Shown: in pieces, positions 28,360 through 37,505 of the stretch
How positions within the stretch are numbered: the first letter of the stretch is position 1
Layout of the letters: every line of letters starts with the position of its first letter
Source: Homoserinibacter gongjuensis
GTDB taxonomy: Bacteria > Actinomycetota > Actinomycetes > Actinomycetales > Microbacteriaceae
Direction: 5' to 3'
Assembly (NCBI RefSeq): GCF_030161875.1
Contig: NZ_BSVA01000001.1
Span: forward strand, 372,001 to 436,000
Length of the DNA: 64,000 nucleotides
Made by a program: the position numbers and the translations under genes
Notes under the pieces: model-generated
Told to the model about the DNA's origin: nothing
Database searches by the model: none
Seen by the model: the letters and a program-made list of their open reading frames with translations, nothing else

Positions 28360-31300
28360 ATGTCTGAGGCCGCCACCCCCGCCTACCGCATCGTCTACCC
28401 GCCCGAGCTGCCGGTCAGCCAGGCGCACGACGAGCTCGCGCGCGCCATCAGCGAGCACCAGGTGATCGTGGTCGCGGGAGCCACGGGCTCGGGCAAGACC
28501 ACCCAGCTGCCCAAGATCTGCCTCGAGCTCGGGCGCGAGCGCATCGGCCACACCCAGCCCCGCCGGATCGCGGCCCGCTCGATCGCCGAGCGCATCGCAT
28601 CCGAACTCGACGTCGACCTCGGCACCCTCGTCGGCTACCAGGTGCGGTTCGACGACCGCACGCGCACCGACACCGCGATCAAGCTCATGACCGACGGCGT
28701 GCTGCTCGCCGAGCTCTCGCGCGACCGCGACCTCAGGGCCTACGACACGATCATCATCGACGAGGCGCACGAGCGCAGCCTCACGATCGACTTCCTGCTC
28801 GGCTACCTCACGCGCCTGCTGCCGCGCCGTCCCGACCTCAAGGTGATCGTCACCTCCGCGACGATCGATCCCGAGAGCTTCGCCCGCCACTTCGCCGCCG
28901 CCATCGGCGCGGAGGTGCCCGTGATCGAGGTGTCGGGGCGCACCTACCCCGTCGACATCCGCTACCGCCCGCTCGTGGCCGACGCGGGCGGCGACGACGC
29001 CGACGGCGACTCCGACAACGAGGGCGCTGCGGCATCCGATCGCGACGTGGCCCAGGGCATCGTCGACGCGCTCGCCGAACTCGAGCGCGAGGAACCGGGC
29101 GACGTGCTCGTGTTCCTCTCGGGCGAATCGGAGATCCGCGACGCCGCCGACGTCGTGCGGGGCCGGTTCCCCGCGGATGAGGTGGTGCCGTTGTACGGCC
29201 GGCTCTCCTCCGCCGAGCAGCACCGGGTGTTCGACACGCGACGTGCGCCCGGCATCCGGCGCCGCATCGTGATCGCGACGAACGTGGCCGAGACGAGCAT
29301 CACGGTGCCCGGCATCCGCTATGTCGTCGACGCCGGCACCGCCCGCATCAGTCGCTATTCGCCGCGCGCCAAGGTGCAGCGGCTGCCGATCGAGGCGATC
29401 AGTCAGGCCTCCGCGAACCAGCGCTCGGGCAGGGCCGGCCGCACGAGCCCGGGCATCGCCATCCGGCTGTACTCCGAAGACGACTTCGACCGCCGCCCCG
29501 CGTTCACCGACCCCGAGATCCTGCGCACCGGCCTCGCGGCCGTGATCCTGCAGATGCTCGAGCTGCGCCTCGGCGACATCCGCGAGTTCCCGTTCCTCAC
29601 CCCACCCGACTCGCGCGGCATCGCCGACGGCCTCGAGCTGCTGCGCGAGCTCGGCGCGATCGACGCCGAGCAGCGCATCACGCGCGTCGGTCGCGATCTC
29701 GCGCGGCTGCCCGTGGACCCCCGCTTCGGCCGGATGCTGATCGAGGCCGGCCGCGAAGGCGTCGTGCGCGAGGTGGCGGCGATCGTCGCCGGCCTCTCCA
29801 TCCAGGACCCGCGCGAGCGTCCGCTCGAGAAGCGCCCCCAAGCGGATGCCGCCCACGCGCGGTTCCGCGACCCGGGCTCCGATTTCGTATCGCTGCTGAA
29901 CCTCTGGAACTACCTCGAAGATCAGCAGAAGGAACGCTCCGGTAACGCGTTCCGACGCATGTGCAAGGCGGAATATCTCAACTACCTGCGGGTGCGCGAG
30001 TGGCAGGACCTGTACCGGCAGCTCGTACGCGCCGCGAAGTCGGTGAAGCTGCAGGTGGGCGAGCGCTCGACCGACGCCGACGCCACCCACCGCTCCGTGC
30101 TCGCGGGCCTGCTCTCGCGCCTCGGTCTGCGCGACCCCGACAAGAAGGACTACCTGGGCTCGCGCGGGCAGCGCTTCGTGATCTTCCCGGGCTCGGGGCT
30201 CGCCAAGAAGCAGCCGAACGCCGTCATGGCCGCCGAGCTCGTCGAGACCTCCCGGCTGTTCGCGCGCACGGTCGCCGCGATCGACCCGGCCTGGGCGGAG
30301 GCTCTCGCCGGCGACCTTGCCAAGCGCTCCTACTCCGAGCCGCACTGGTCGAGCAAGCAGGGCGCGGCGCTCGTGTGGGAGAAGGTGACGCTCTACGGCG
30401 TGCCGATCGTGCCGCGTCGTCGGGCGCAGCTCGCCCGCATCGACGCGTCGCTCGCGCGCGAGCTGTTCATCCGTCACGCGCTCGTCGAAGGCGACTGGCC
30501 GCATGAGCTGCAGCGCTCGGCGCTGCTCGGCTTCGACCGTGACAACGAGGCCCTGCGCCGCGAACTGGCCGAGGTCGAGGAACGCACCCGGCGTCGCGAC
30601 ATCCTCACCGGCGATGAGGCCGTGTTCGAGTTCTACGAGGCGCGGATTCCGACCGACGTCACCGACTCGCGACGCTTCGCGAGCTGGTGGAAGAAGACCC
30701 GGGCCGAGCAGCCCGAGCTGCTGACGATGCGCTGCGAGCACCTGCTCGAAGACGAGGCGGGGGATGCATCCGGGTTCCCGGATGAGTGGGTGCAGGGCGA
30801 CGCGACCTTCCGTCTGCGCTACCGCTTCGAGCCGGGTGCCGACGACGACGGGGTGACCGTGGTGATCCCGGTGGCGGTGCTGCCGCGCGTCGAGAACCGC
30901 GGCTTCGACTGGCTCGTGCCGGGCCTGCGCGACGAGCTGCTCACGGCGCTCATCAAGGCACTCCCGAAGGCGATCCGCAAGAACGTCGTACCGGCCGCCG
31001 ACTGGGCCCGGCGCCTCGGCTCGCAGCTGCCCGTGTATGCGGATGCGCCCATCGGCGAGGCACTCGCCGACGCGATCCGCTCGGCGACGCACACGCCCGT
31101 GACCGCATCCGACATCGAGTGGGAGCGTGTGCCCGATCACCTGAAGATGCGCTTCGCCGTGGTCGACCAGCGCGGCCGCACGCTCGCCGCCGGCCGCGAC
31201 CTCGCGGCGCTGCAGCAGCGGCTCGCCGAGCGCGCCCGCACCGACGTCGCCGTCGCGACCGCCGCGGCGACACCCGGCCGTGACCTCGAGCGCACGGGCA

Positions 31301-32156
31301 TCACCGAGTGGGACCTCGGCACGCTGCCCGAGCAGGTGAGCGCGAAGCAGGGCGGGTCGACCGTCGTCGGCTATCCCGCACTCGTCGACACGGGCGCCGG
31401 GGTCGACCTCAAGGTCTTCGCGAGCCGCGCCCAGGCGGATGCGTCACACCGGCGCGGCGTGCACCGTCTCGTCGCGCTGACCCTTCCGAGTCCGCTCGGC
31501 TACGTGCAGCAGCAGCTCACCGGCGCGGAGAAACTCCTGCTCGCGACGGCGCCCTACGCCTCGACGAAGGCGCTGCTCGACGACATCTGCATCGCGGTCG
31601 TCGAGGAGCTCGCGGGGATGCGGCGCCGCGTACATCTGCCGACTTCCAGGCACTTCGGGAGCGCGTCAATGCGGGGCTCCTGGATGCGTTGTTCGGTGCC
31701 GCTGGGCTCGTCGCGCGCATCCTCGGGGCGGCGAAGGAGGCCGACAAGGCCATCTCCGCCGCGTCGAGTCTCGCCTTCATGGCACCGCTCGGCGACGCGC
31801 GAGCGCAGCTCAGCGCGCTCGTGCACCCGGGCTTCGTGCGGCGCGCCGGGCTCGCCCAGCTGGGTCGCTACCCGACGTATCTCGCGGGTATCACCTTCCG
31901 GGTGCAGAAGCTCGCCGAAAACCCCGGACGCGACCGTGCCTGGCAGACGCAGGTGGAGGAGGCGACGGCCCTCTACACGAAGGCCGGCGGCGCGCTGCCG
32001 CACACCGGCACCACCCCGCCGCAGCTCGTGGCGGTGCGCTGGATGCTCGAGGAGTTGCGCCTGTCGCTCTTCGCCCAGCACCTGGGCGCCGCGGGCCCCG
32101 TGTCGGTGCAGCGCATCCGCAAGGCGCTGGCTGCCGCCGCCCCCACCGCTGGTTGA
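28360..32156 (+). CDS. hrpA: ATP-dependent RNA helicase HrpA (one-base frameshift)
   Basis: DEAH-box helicase, about 1265 residues, usual for HrpA; acts on structured mRNAs and stalled ribosomes in characterised members. Motif I GATGSGKTTQLPK, II IIDEAHERSL, III VTSATID, VI NQRSGRAGRTSPG, then HA2/OB domains and the long HrpA-specific DUF3418 C-terminal region (EFYEARIPTDVTDSRRFASW). The frame breaks at the G-run 31614-31617; one more G gives GDAAPRTSADFQALRERVNAG. The last codons and stop (GCT GGT TGA) are supplied by a family-B REP element that begins at 32150, so the C-terminal end was reshaped by that insertion. Confidence 0.94.
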
Positions 32157-32193
32157 GTAGCCCGTCGCCGCCAGGCGCGGGCGTATCGAAACC
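32150..32193. repeat. REP-like repeat, family B, supplying the hrpA stop
   Basis: TGGTTGAGTAGCCCGTCG...GCGTATCGAAACC, the GGTTTCGATACGC...GGCTACTCAACCA element in reverse orientation. Its GGTTGAG start provides the TGA stop of hrpA. Confidence 0.65.
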
Positions 32194-32237
32194 CTGTTGA
32201 CGCCACCGCGCGACGCGGGCGCAGGGGTGACTCACCG

Positions 32238-32270
32238 ACCCCGGCCGCACGCAGTATCGCGTGCCGGGGT
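32238..32270. terminator. Hairpin ACCCCGGC / GCCGGGGT
   Basis: Eight perfect pairs with a 17-base loop that pairs further (ACGC/GCGT), between convergent hrpA and the PdxH-like gene. Bidirectional terminator candidate without a U-tract. Confidence 0.4.
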
Positions 32271-32315
32271 CTCGATACGCCGCGCGCCCAGCGCGCGCGG
32301 CTACTCGACCAGCGG
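32268..32315. repeat. REP-like repeat, family B
   Basis: GGTCTCGATACGCCGCGCGC...GCGGCTACTCGACCAGCGG. Same element as at 36395 and 37429, opposite orientation to the copy at 32150, so the two could pair over the whole 165 bp. Confidence 0.65.
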
Positions 32316-32360
32316 GAAGGGTGCGGCGCGCCCAGCGCGCGGCCACGGGGGCGGCACCCC

Positions 32361-33014
32361 CTACGGCCACAGCCGCTCGCGCACCCACCCCGCGCCGTCG
32401 GCGCGGTAGCGCAGCCGCACGTGCGCGCGGTCGTGGGCCGCCTGCCAGAACTCGACGGTGCCCGGCACGATGCTCCACAGCGCCCAACTCTCGGGCACGG
32501 TCCCCTCAGTCTCACTCACACGGGCGAGCGCCTCGGCACGGGCGGCGGCATACTCGGCGTCGCCCTCGAGCACGGGCCGCGGCCGCCCCACGAGCGCCGT
32601 CGCGCGCGCCTCGGCGGGCCGGGCCAGGAAGTCCGCCGCCGCCTCGGCATCCGACGCCCGTCGCACCTCACCCTCGACCCGCACCTGCCGTGCGAGCGCC
32701 GGCCAGAAGAACGTCAGTGCGGCCCGCCCGGATGCCGCCATCGCGTGACCTGGGCGGCTGTCGGCGGGCGTGGCGATCTGCCATCCGCTCTCCCCCACGT
32801 CTTTCAGGATGAGCACCCGTGCACTCGGTCCGGATGCGTCGGAGGTCGCGAGCGTGGCGGCATGCGGTGCGAGCACGCCCGCGCGCACGGCCTCGTCGAG
32901 CCACTCCAGGAAGAGCGTCTGCGGCTCGCCCGGCACGGCATCCGGGTCGAAGCGCGGTAGCTCGGCTGGGAAGGAGAGCAGCGCCCGGAGTCGTGCCCGC
33001 AGCTCGTCGCTCAT
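32361..33014 (-). CDS. PdxH-like pyridoxamine-5'-phosphate oxidase family protein
   Basis: 217 residues, FMN split-barrel. LFLEWLDEAVRAGVLAPHAATLATSD, SARVLILKDVGESGWQIATPADSRPGHAM, FWPALARQVRVEGEVRRAS and the C-terminal EFWQAAHDRAHVRLRY...RLWP follow the PdxH pattern closely, including the RxR/RQVRVEG FMN and PLP contact regions. The last motif reads RLWP instead of RLAP, and several PdxH phosphate ligands vary, so PNP-oxidase activity is probable but not certain; another pyridoxal-like or flavin substrate is possible. Confidence 0.8.
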   Translation of the reverse strand: MSDELRARLRALLSFPAELPRFDPDAVPGEPQTLFLEWLDEAVRAGVLAPHAATLATSDASGPSARVLILKDVGESGWQIATPADSRPGHAMAASGRAALTFFWPALARQVRVEGEVRRASDAEAAADFLARPAEARATALVGRPRPVLEGDAEYAAARAEALARVSETEGTVPESWALWSIVPGTVEFWQAAHDRAHVRLRYRADGAGWVRERLWP

Positions 33015-33033
33015 GCCTCCCAGTCTGCCCCGC

Positions 33034-36000
33034 TCAGGCGCGACGCCGACGCGAGGCCCGAGCCGCCCCCAAGGCGACGAGGCCGAGCAGCATCAGCAGG
33101 GTGCCGAGCGCCGCCGGCATCCCCGGGTCGGCTCCCGTCGAGGCGAGCCCCGGAACCCGGGTGAGGAGCGACGCGCTGTCTTCGTCCGATTCCACGACCG
33201 TCGTGCCGTCGGGCAGGGTGCCGAGAGCGGATGCCGTGTTCACGATCGGATCGCCCGTCACCTCGGCCGCGCGCACCGTGTACGACGACGCGATCATCTC
33301 GGCGGTGACACCCGGCGGCAGCAGGTCGAGCGGTGCGGGCACGAGGGTGCCGAGCCGGTCGTCGTCGATCGTGACGTCGAACAGGGTCACGTTGCCGGTG
33401 TTGGTGACGAAGAAGGAGTACACGATCTGCTCCCCCGCGTCGGCGTAGCCGTTGCCGTTCGTGTCGACGAGCGACGCGCGCTTGTCGAGCTCGATGCCGG
33501 CGGCGGGCGGCGGGCCGTCGATGAAGTGGTCGTCAGGCGGCGAGAACACCTCGGGTCCGCCGGGCACGTTGCCCCGCGCGACCGCGACGTTCGCCACGCC
33601 ACCCTCGTCGACATCCGCCTGGGTCACCGTGTAGACATCCGCCGTCAGGTTCACGACGTCGCCCGGAAGCAGGGGACCCGCCGGAGTGGTGATGCCGGTG
33701 AGACGTGGGTCGATCACGACGACGTTGGTGAGCGTCGTGTTGCCGGTGTTCTCCACGCGGAAGCCGTACTGCACGGTCTCACCCACATCGGCGAAACCGT
33801 CGCCATCGACGTCGTCGAGCACCCCGGTCTTGTCGATCACGAGCGCCGGGTCGCGGGGCTCTGTGGGCAGCTCGACCGTGTCGGGGCCCGTCGTGACGGG
33901 CGTGCCGAGGAACGTGCCCTGCGCCGTCGCGGTGTTGCGCAGTACTCCCGCGTCGATGTCGCCCTGCACGACGAGGTAGTCGGCCGTGAAGATCGCGGAG
34001 GAGTTCGCCCCGATGTCGGCACTCGCGGGCGTTGTCGGGCCGGTCAACCGCGGATCCGAGATCACAACGTCATCCACATCGACGGTTCCCGTGTTGGACA
34101 CCTCGAAGGTGTATCGCACCGTGTCACCGACGCTGATCTGACCATCGCTGTCGGCATCCGCGATCAGCACACCCGACTTGTCGAGTTCGAGGAAGGGATC
34201 CGGCGGCAGCGTCGGCACCCGGGTGTCGTCGGGTGGCGAGGTCACATCCCCCGTCGGGCTCGTGCCCTCGGCGTAGGCGATGTTCGCCACGACGCCACTG
34301 TTCATGTCGGCTTGCACGACGTCGTACGGATCGGCGGTGAACACCTGCTCCTCGCCGGGCGCGAGCGTCACGGATGCGGGGGTGATGCCCGACACGTGCG
34401 GGTCGATCACGGTCACATCGGTGAGCGTCGTGTTGCCCGTGTTACGCACGACGAAGCGATAGTCGATCGTCTCGCCGAGCTGCGCCAGGTCGTCGTCTGC
34501 CACCTCGTCGTTGAGTGTCGCCTGCTTGTCGATGGTGAGTCGCGGGTCGCGTTCGGGCGTCGGTACGAACTCGCTGTCGGGCGCCGACTCCACGGGGTCG
34601 CCTGCCGGATCGAGACCCCGTGCGATCGCCGTGTTGGGGATGCCACCGGCGTCCACGTCGCCCTGCGTGACGGGGTACGACGCCGCGGTGAAGAGCTGCT
34701 CGCCGCCCACGGGCAGGTCGACGCTCGCGGGCGAGACGCCGCTGACCCGTGGGTCGTCGACGGTCACGTCGGTCAGGGGCGCGTTCCCCGTGTTACGCAC
34801 GAGGAAGGAGTAGGTGATCGTCTCGCCGACGCTCGCCCGCCCGTCGGAATCGGTGTCGACGAGCTCGGCCCGCTTGTCGATCGAGAGACTCGGGTTGCAC
34901 GGAGGCTCGATCGCGACCTGGCTGCCCGCGTTGGCCTGGTAGTACGTCCAGTTCTCGATGCTGCGCCGATCGCCCCAGTCGAAACGCCAGCCGTGTGCAC
35001 CGTTGCCCGGTGTGGCGAGGCTGTCGACTCCCGCTCGTCCGTCGCGCGACGGCCACGGCTCCGGCGGCGTCAGGGTGCTTTCGGGGAAGACCGTGTCATC
35101 CCAGTAGAGCAGCGGCGGCGGCGCGGCGATGCCCGCCGTCGCACCGGTGAGACGGATGCCGCCCGCGGTCTGTGCGCCGTTCCCCAGTTGCTCGACGTCT
35201 TCGAGCACGAAGTGCATCTCGCCGGCGCGATCGACGACGACCCGCGCGTTAAACGCCTGACAGACACCGATCGGATTGCCCAGACCGTCGAGCCCGTCGA
35301 AGGGCACCGTGACGGCTCCCGGAGGACTCCCCCACGGGATCGTGCGGTCGACCGGGTCGGTGTAGTCGCCATCCGCATTCGCATCGATCTGGATGCTGTA
35401 GCCGCCGTTGACTCCCGCCAGGTCGAAGGTGATCTCTCCGGCCCGGGTGAGGGGGTTCGCGGGCGTGAAGCTGAGGTCGGTCGCGGCGGGAAGCACGAGT
35501 GCGGGCTTCACCCACATGGTTCCGGATGCCGACGGGGCGCTGACGGGGAGGGACGCATCCGGCTCCTCGAAGAAGAGCCAGAAGTCGTCGCCGCAGGATT
35601 CACTGAACTCGACGCCCGCCTCAAGCGGCACGCCGTTGGCCGCGATCGACGTGCCGGTCGCCGACCGGTACAGCGGAGTACACGTGCCCTCCTCGACGAG
35701 CCCGAACCCGTTGGCGCGGAACGCGGAGCCGACGCCGTTGAGGTTGATGAACTCCATTCCGTAGACGTAGCCCTCACGGCTGACGACCCACAGCGACTGC
35801 GTGGAGGCGCTCGACTGATACTGGTTGAAGAGGTCGGTCCAGATACGGCCGGGGATGGGCGTCGAGCCCGCATCGCGCACCTCGATGTCGTAGAGGTAGC
35901 GCTGGTTGTCGCTCGTGGTGTCGAGCTGGATCGTCCACACTCCCGCGGTCGCGGAGGTGAGGCCGGCGGCTGAGCACTTGACGCCGTTGGGCGCCGCTGC

Positions 36001-36276
36001 CGGAACCACACAGGGGATGCCGGGGCCGGTCGGGTCGGAGATCGTGATCGTCACCGGGGCGCTGCCCGCTGTGGTCTGAGTGAAGGCCACATCGAGCGAT
36101 TCACCCGCGCCGACGTACGCATAGAAGGTCTGATCGATGTAAAGCCTGCTGCCCGAATAGGTCGAGACAGCGGATGCGGATGACGCACCCACGATCGCGA
36201 AACCGCATGCGACGAGCGTGGTCGCGAGCACGCTCGCGAGCAGCCTGATGAGTCCTGGTCGTGTGCTGATGCGCAT
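33034..36276 (-). CDS. Sortase-anchored surface protein with five DUF11 repeats
   Basis: 1080 residues. Signal peptide MRISTRPGLIRLLASVLATT then a SSASA cleavage region near residue 36; a ~430-residue N-terminal head (DVAFTQTTAGSAPVTITISD, GSPPGAVTVPFDGLDG) with beta-sandwich character; then five DUF11-type repeats of about 120-130 residues. Each repeat carries a calcium-loop-like DTDSDGRASVGE / DVDGDGFADVGE stretch followed by YSFxVxNTGN. C-terminus: GLASTG sorting signal (LAxTG type, class E sortase), a hydrophobic helix and a basic tail RASRRRRA. The start ATG 36276 is chosen because it begins the signal peptide. Likely a wall-attached stalk; ligand unknown. No sortase gene in the window. 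Confidence 0.85.
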   Translation of the reverse strand: MRISTRPGLIRLLASVLATTLVACGFAIVGASSASAVSTYSGSRLYIDQTFYAYVGAGESLDVAFTQTTAGSAPVTITISDPTGPGIPCVVPAAAPNGVKCSAAGLTSATAGVWTIQLDTTSDNQRYLYDIEVRDAGSTPIPGRIWTDLFNQYQSSASTQSLWVVSREGYVYGMEFINLNGVGSAFRANGFGLVEEGTCTPLYRSATGTSIAANGVPLEAGVEFSESCGDDFWLFFEEPDASLPVSAPSASGTMWVKPALVLPAATDLSFTPANPLTRAGEITFDLAGVNGGYSIQIDANADGDYTDPVDRTIPWGSPPGAVTVPFDGLDGLGNPIGVCQAFNARVVVDRAGEMHFVLEDVEQLGNGAQTAGGIRLTGATAGIAAPPPLLYWDDTVFPESTLTPPEPWPSRDGRAGVDSLATPGNGAHGWRFDWGDRRSIENWTYYQANAGSQVAIEPPCNPSLSIDKRAELVDTDSDGRASVGETITYSFLVRNTGNAPLTDVTVDDPRVSGVSPASVDLPVGGEQLFTAASYPVTQGDVDAGGIPNTAIARGLDPAGDPVESAPDSEFVPTPERDPRLTIDKQATLNDEVADDDLAQLGETIDYRFVVRNTGNTTLTDVTVIDPHVSGITPASVTLAPGEEQVFTADPYDVVQADMNSGVVANIAYAEGTSPTGDVTSPPDDTRVPTLPPDPFLELDKSGVLIADADSDGQISVGDTVRYTFEVSNTGTVDVDDVVISDPRLTGPTTPASADIGANSSAIFTADYLVVQGDIDAGVLRNTATAQGTFLGTPVTTGPDTVELPTEPRDPALVIDKTGVLDDVDGDGFADVGETVQYGFRVENTGNTTLTNVVVIDPRLTGITTPAGPLLPGDVVNLTADVYTVTQADVDEGGVANVAVARGNVPGGPEVFSPPDDHFIDGPPPAAGIELDKRASLVDTNGNGYADAGEQIVYSFFVTNTGNVTLFDVTIDDDRLGTLVPAPLDLLPPGVTAEMIASSYTVRAAEVTGDPIVNTASALGTLPDGTTVVESDEDSASLLTRVPGLASTGADPGMPAALGTLLMLLGLVALGAARASRRRRA

Positions 36277-36394
36277 GACAGCGGTGTCCCCTCGTGCCCT
36301 CGACGCACCAGTTGCGCGCCCCCCGGGCGCTTTCGACACTATCGAGCGAGCCTCGGATGGACAAACCGAGGCGTGCGAGGCGCGGGCGTGCCGC

Positions 36395-36443
36395 GGGTCT
36401 CGATACGCCGCGCGCCCAGCGGGCGCGGCTACTCCACCAGCGG
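36395..36443. repeat. REP-like repeat, family B
   Basis: GGGTCTCGATACGCCGCGCG...GCGGCTACTCCACCAGCGG between the surface-protein gene start region and the VOC gene's end. Confidence 0.65.
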
Positions 36444-36453
36444 TGAGTGGCGC

Positions 36454-36911
36454 TCAGTCGCCGTCGGCTGCGCGCTCGAGTGCGGCGATGTCGATCTTCA
36501 CCTGCGTGAGCATCTCGGCGACGGCTCGACCGCGACGCCCTGGGTCGGGGTCGGCCTGCAGCTCGAGCAGACGCTTGGGGTCACCTGCCAGCAGACGCCG
36601 AAGCGGTCGCTGAGCCAGCCGCACTGCGAGGGGCGTCCCCCGCCCGCGAGCAGCGCATCCCAGTAGCGGTCGACCTCCGCCTGGTCGTCGCACAGCACGA
36701 CGAACGAGACGGCTTCCGAGAACGGCGGGCCGCCCTCGGCGTTCATCGCGGCGAACTCGATGCCGCCCGCGCGGAAGGTGGCGATGTAGAGCTCGCCGTC
36801 TTGCACGGTGCGCTCGATCACCTCACCGTCGGGGAAGACGGAGGTGTAGAACTCGACGGCCTCGGCGAGCCGGCCCGGTAGCCAGAGAAACGGGGTGACC
36901 TTCTGCGGCAT
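36454..36911 (-). CDS. VOC-family PhnB-like protein (one-base frameshift)
   Basis: About 152 residues, glyoxalase/bleomycin-resistance fold of the PhnB (3-dmu-9_3-mt) subgroup: MPQKVTPFLWLPGRLAEAVEF, FYTSVFPDGEVIERT, FSEAVSFVVLCDDQAEVDRYWDAL and GRPSQCGWLSDRFGVCWQVTP are all diagnostic. The frame breaks at the G-run 36577-36580 (plus strand); one base more gives WQVTPKRLLELQADPDPGRR. Substrate unknown. A TGTG-ACA-TGT-type dyad 17 bp before its start is shared with the MFS gene at 59222. Confidence 0.85.
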
Positions 36912-36927
36912 GACGGCCTCCTGAACA

Positions 36928-36944
36928 TGTGAACAGTGTCAACA
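36928..36944. promoter_or_regulatory. Operator TGTGAACAGTGTCAACA
   Basis: Imperfect dyad of the form TGTGnACAnTGTnnACA, 17 bp upstream of the VOC gene. A near-identical site (TGTGGACACTGTTCACA) overlaps the promoter at 59193, suggesting one shared repressor, perhaps TetR-like. Confidence 0.5.
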
Positions 36945-37000
36945 TTGTCAGGGTGGGGGTGCAGCGTCAAGCCGCTCTTCCGCCGTCGGCAGTCGCGCCG

Positions 37001-37006
37001 TAGGGT
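37001..37006 (+). promoter_or_regulatory. -10 box of the PPOX gene (leaderless type)
   Basis: TAGGGT, six bases before the ATG at 37013. Confidence 0.55.
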
Positions 37007-37012
37007 GCGGAT

Positions 37013-37414
37013 ATGCAGAGCAATGCCGAGGTCCTGGACGAGAACACCTGTTGGGACCTGCTCGCGGAGGCCCCGATCGGGCGCGTGGTGTTCGCCGAGG
37101 GCGACGACATCGAAGTGTTCCCGGTGAACTTCTCGCTCGGCGGCCGCAGCGTGCTGTTCCGCAGCGCGCCCGGCTCGAAGCTCGAGCTCGTCGCGGAGCG
37201 CCCGCGGGTGGCCTTCGAGGTCGACTCCTACACCGACGACGTGGCCTGGAGCGTGATCCTGTGGGGCACGGCCGAACGGCTCGCGTTCGATGACGAGATC
37301 GAGCACTCCGGCATCCTGGGGCTCGTGTCGTGGAACCCCGACGAGAAGTTCAACTACGTGCGCATCACGCCCGATCGCGTGAGCGGGCGCCGCTTCCGCC
37401 GCGCCGACGTGTAG
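37013..37414 (+). CDS. Pyridoxamine-5'-phosphate-oxidase-fold (PF12900-type) protein
   Basis: 133-residue FMN split-barrel of the short kind: NTCWDLLAEAPIGRVVFAEG, EVFPVNFSLGGRSVLFRSAP, KLELVAERPRVAFEVDSY and AWSVILWGTAERL. Members bind flavin, F420 or heme; which one cannot be told. Leaderless start at 37013. It is divergent from the VOC gene. A double REP element follows. Confidence 0.85.
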   Translation: MQSNAEVLDENTCWDLLAEAPIGRVVFAEGDDIEVFPVNFSLGGRSVLFRSAPGSKLELVAERPRVAFEVDSYTDDVAWSVILWGTAERLAFDDEIEHSGILGLVSWNPDEKFNYVRITPDRVSGRRFRRADV

Positions 37415-37428
37415 GCGCGGCGGAAGCG

Positions 37429-37498
37429 GGTTTCGATACGCCGCTTCGCGGCTACTCAACCAGCGGGGTGCGCCGCTTCGCGGCTACTCAACCCGCGG
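37429..37498. repeat. REP-like repeat, family B, one and a half units
   Basis: GGTTTCGATACGCCGCTTCG...GGCTACTCAACCAGCGG (37429-37466) followed by a second right half ending CTACTCAACCCGCGG (to 37498). It lies between the convergent PPOX and nrdB genes and touches the nrdB end. Confidence 0.7.
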
Positions 37499-37505
37499 GG
37501 TGCGC

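Noticed and set aside
28255..31140. 961-codon open frame on the minus strand opposite hrpA
   Set aside because: Antisense shadow of a high-GC gene. The plus strand has every DEAH-helicase motif; the minus reading is a low-complexity Arg/His/Glu/Val-rich string with no domain.
32770..35973. 1067-codon plus-strand frame opposite the DUF11 surface protein
   Set aside because: Shadow frame; the minus strand has signal peptide, repeats and sorting signal. The plus reading is Arg/Asp/His-rich without any motif.
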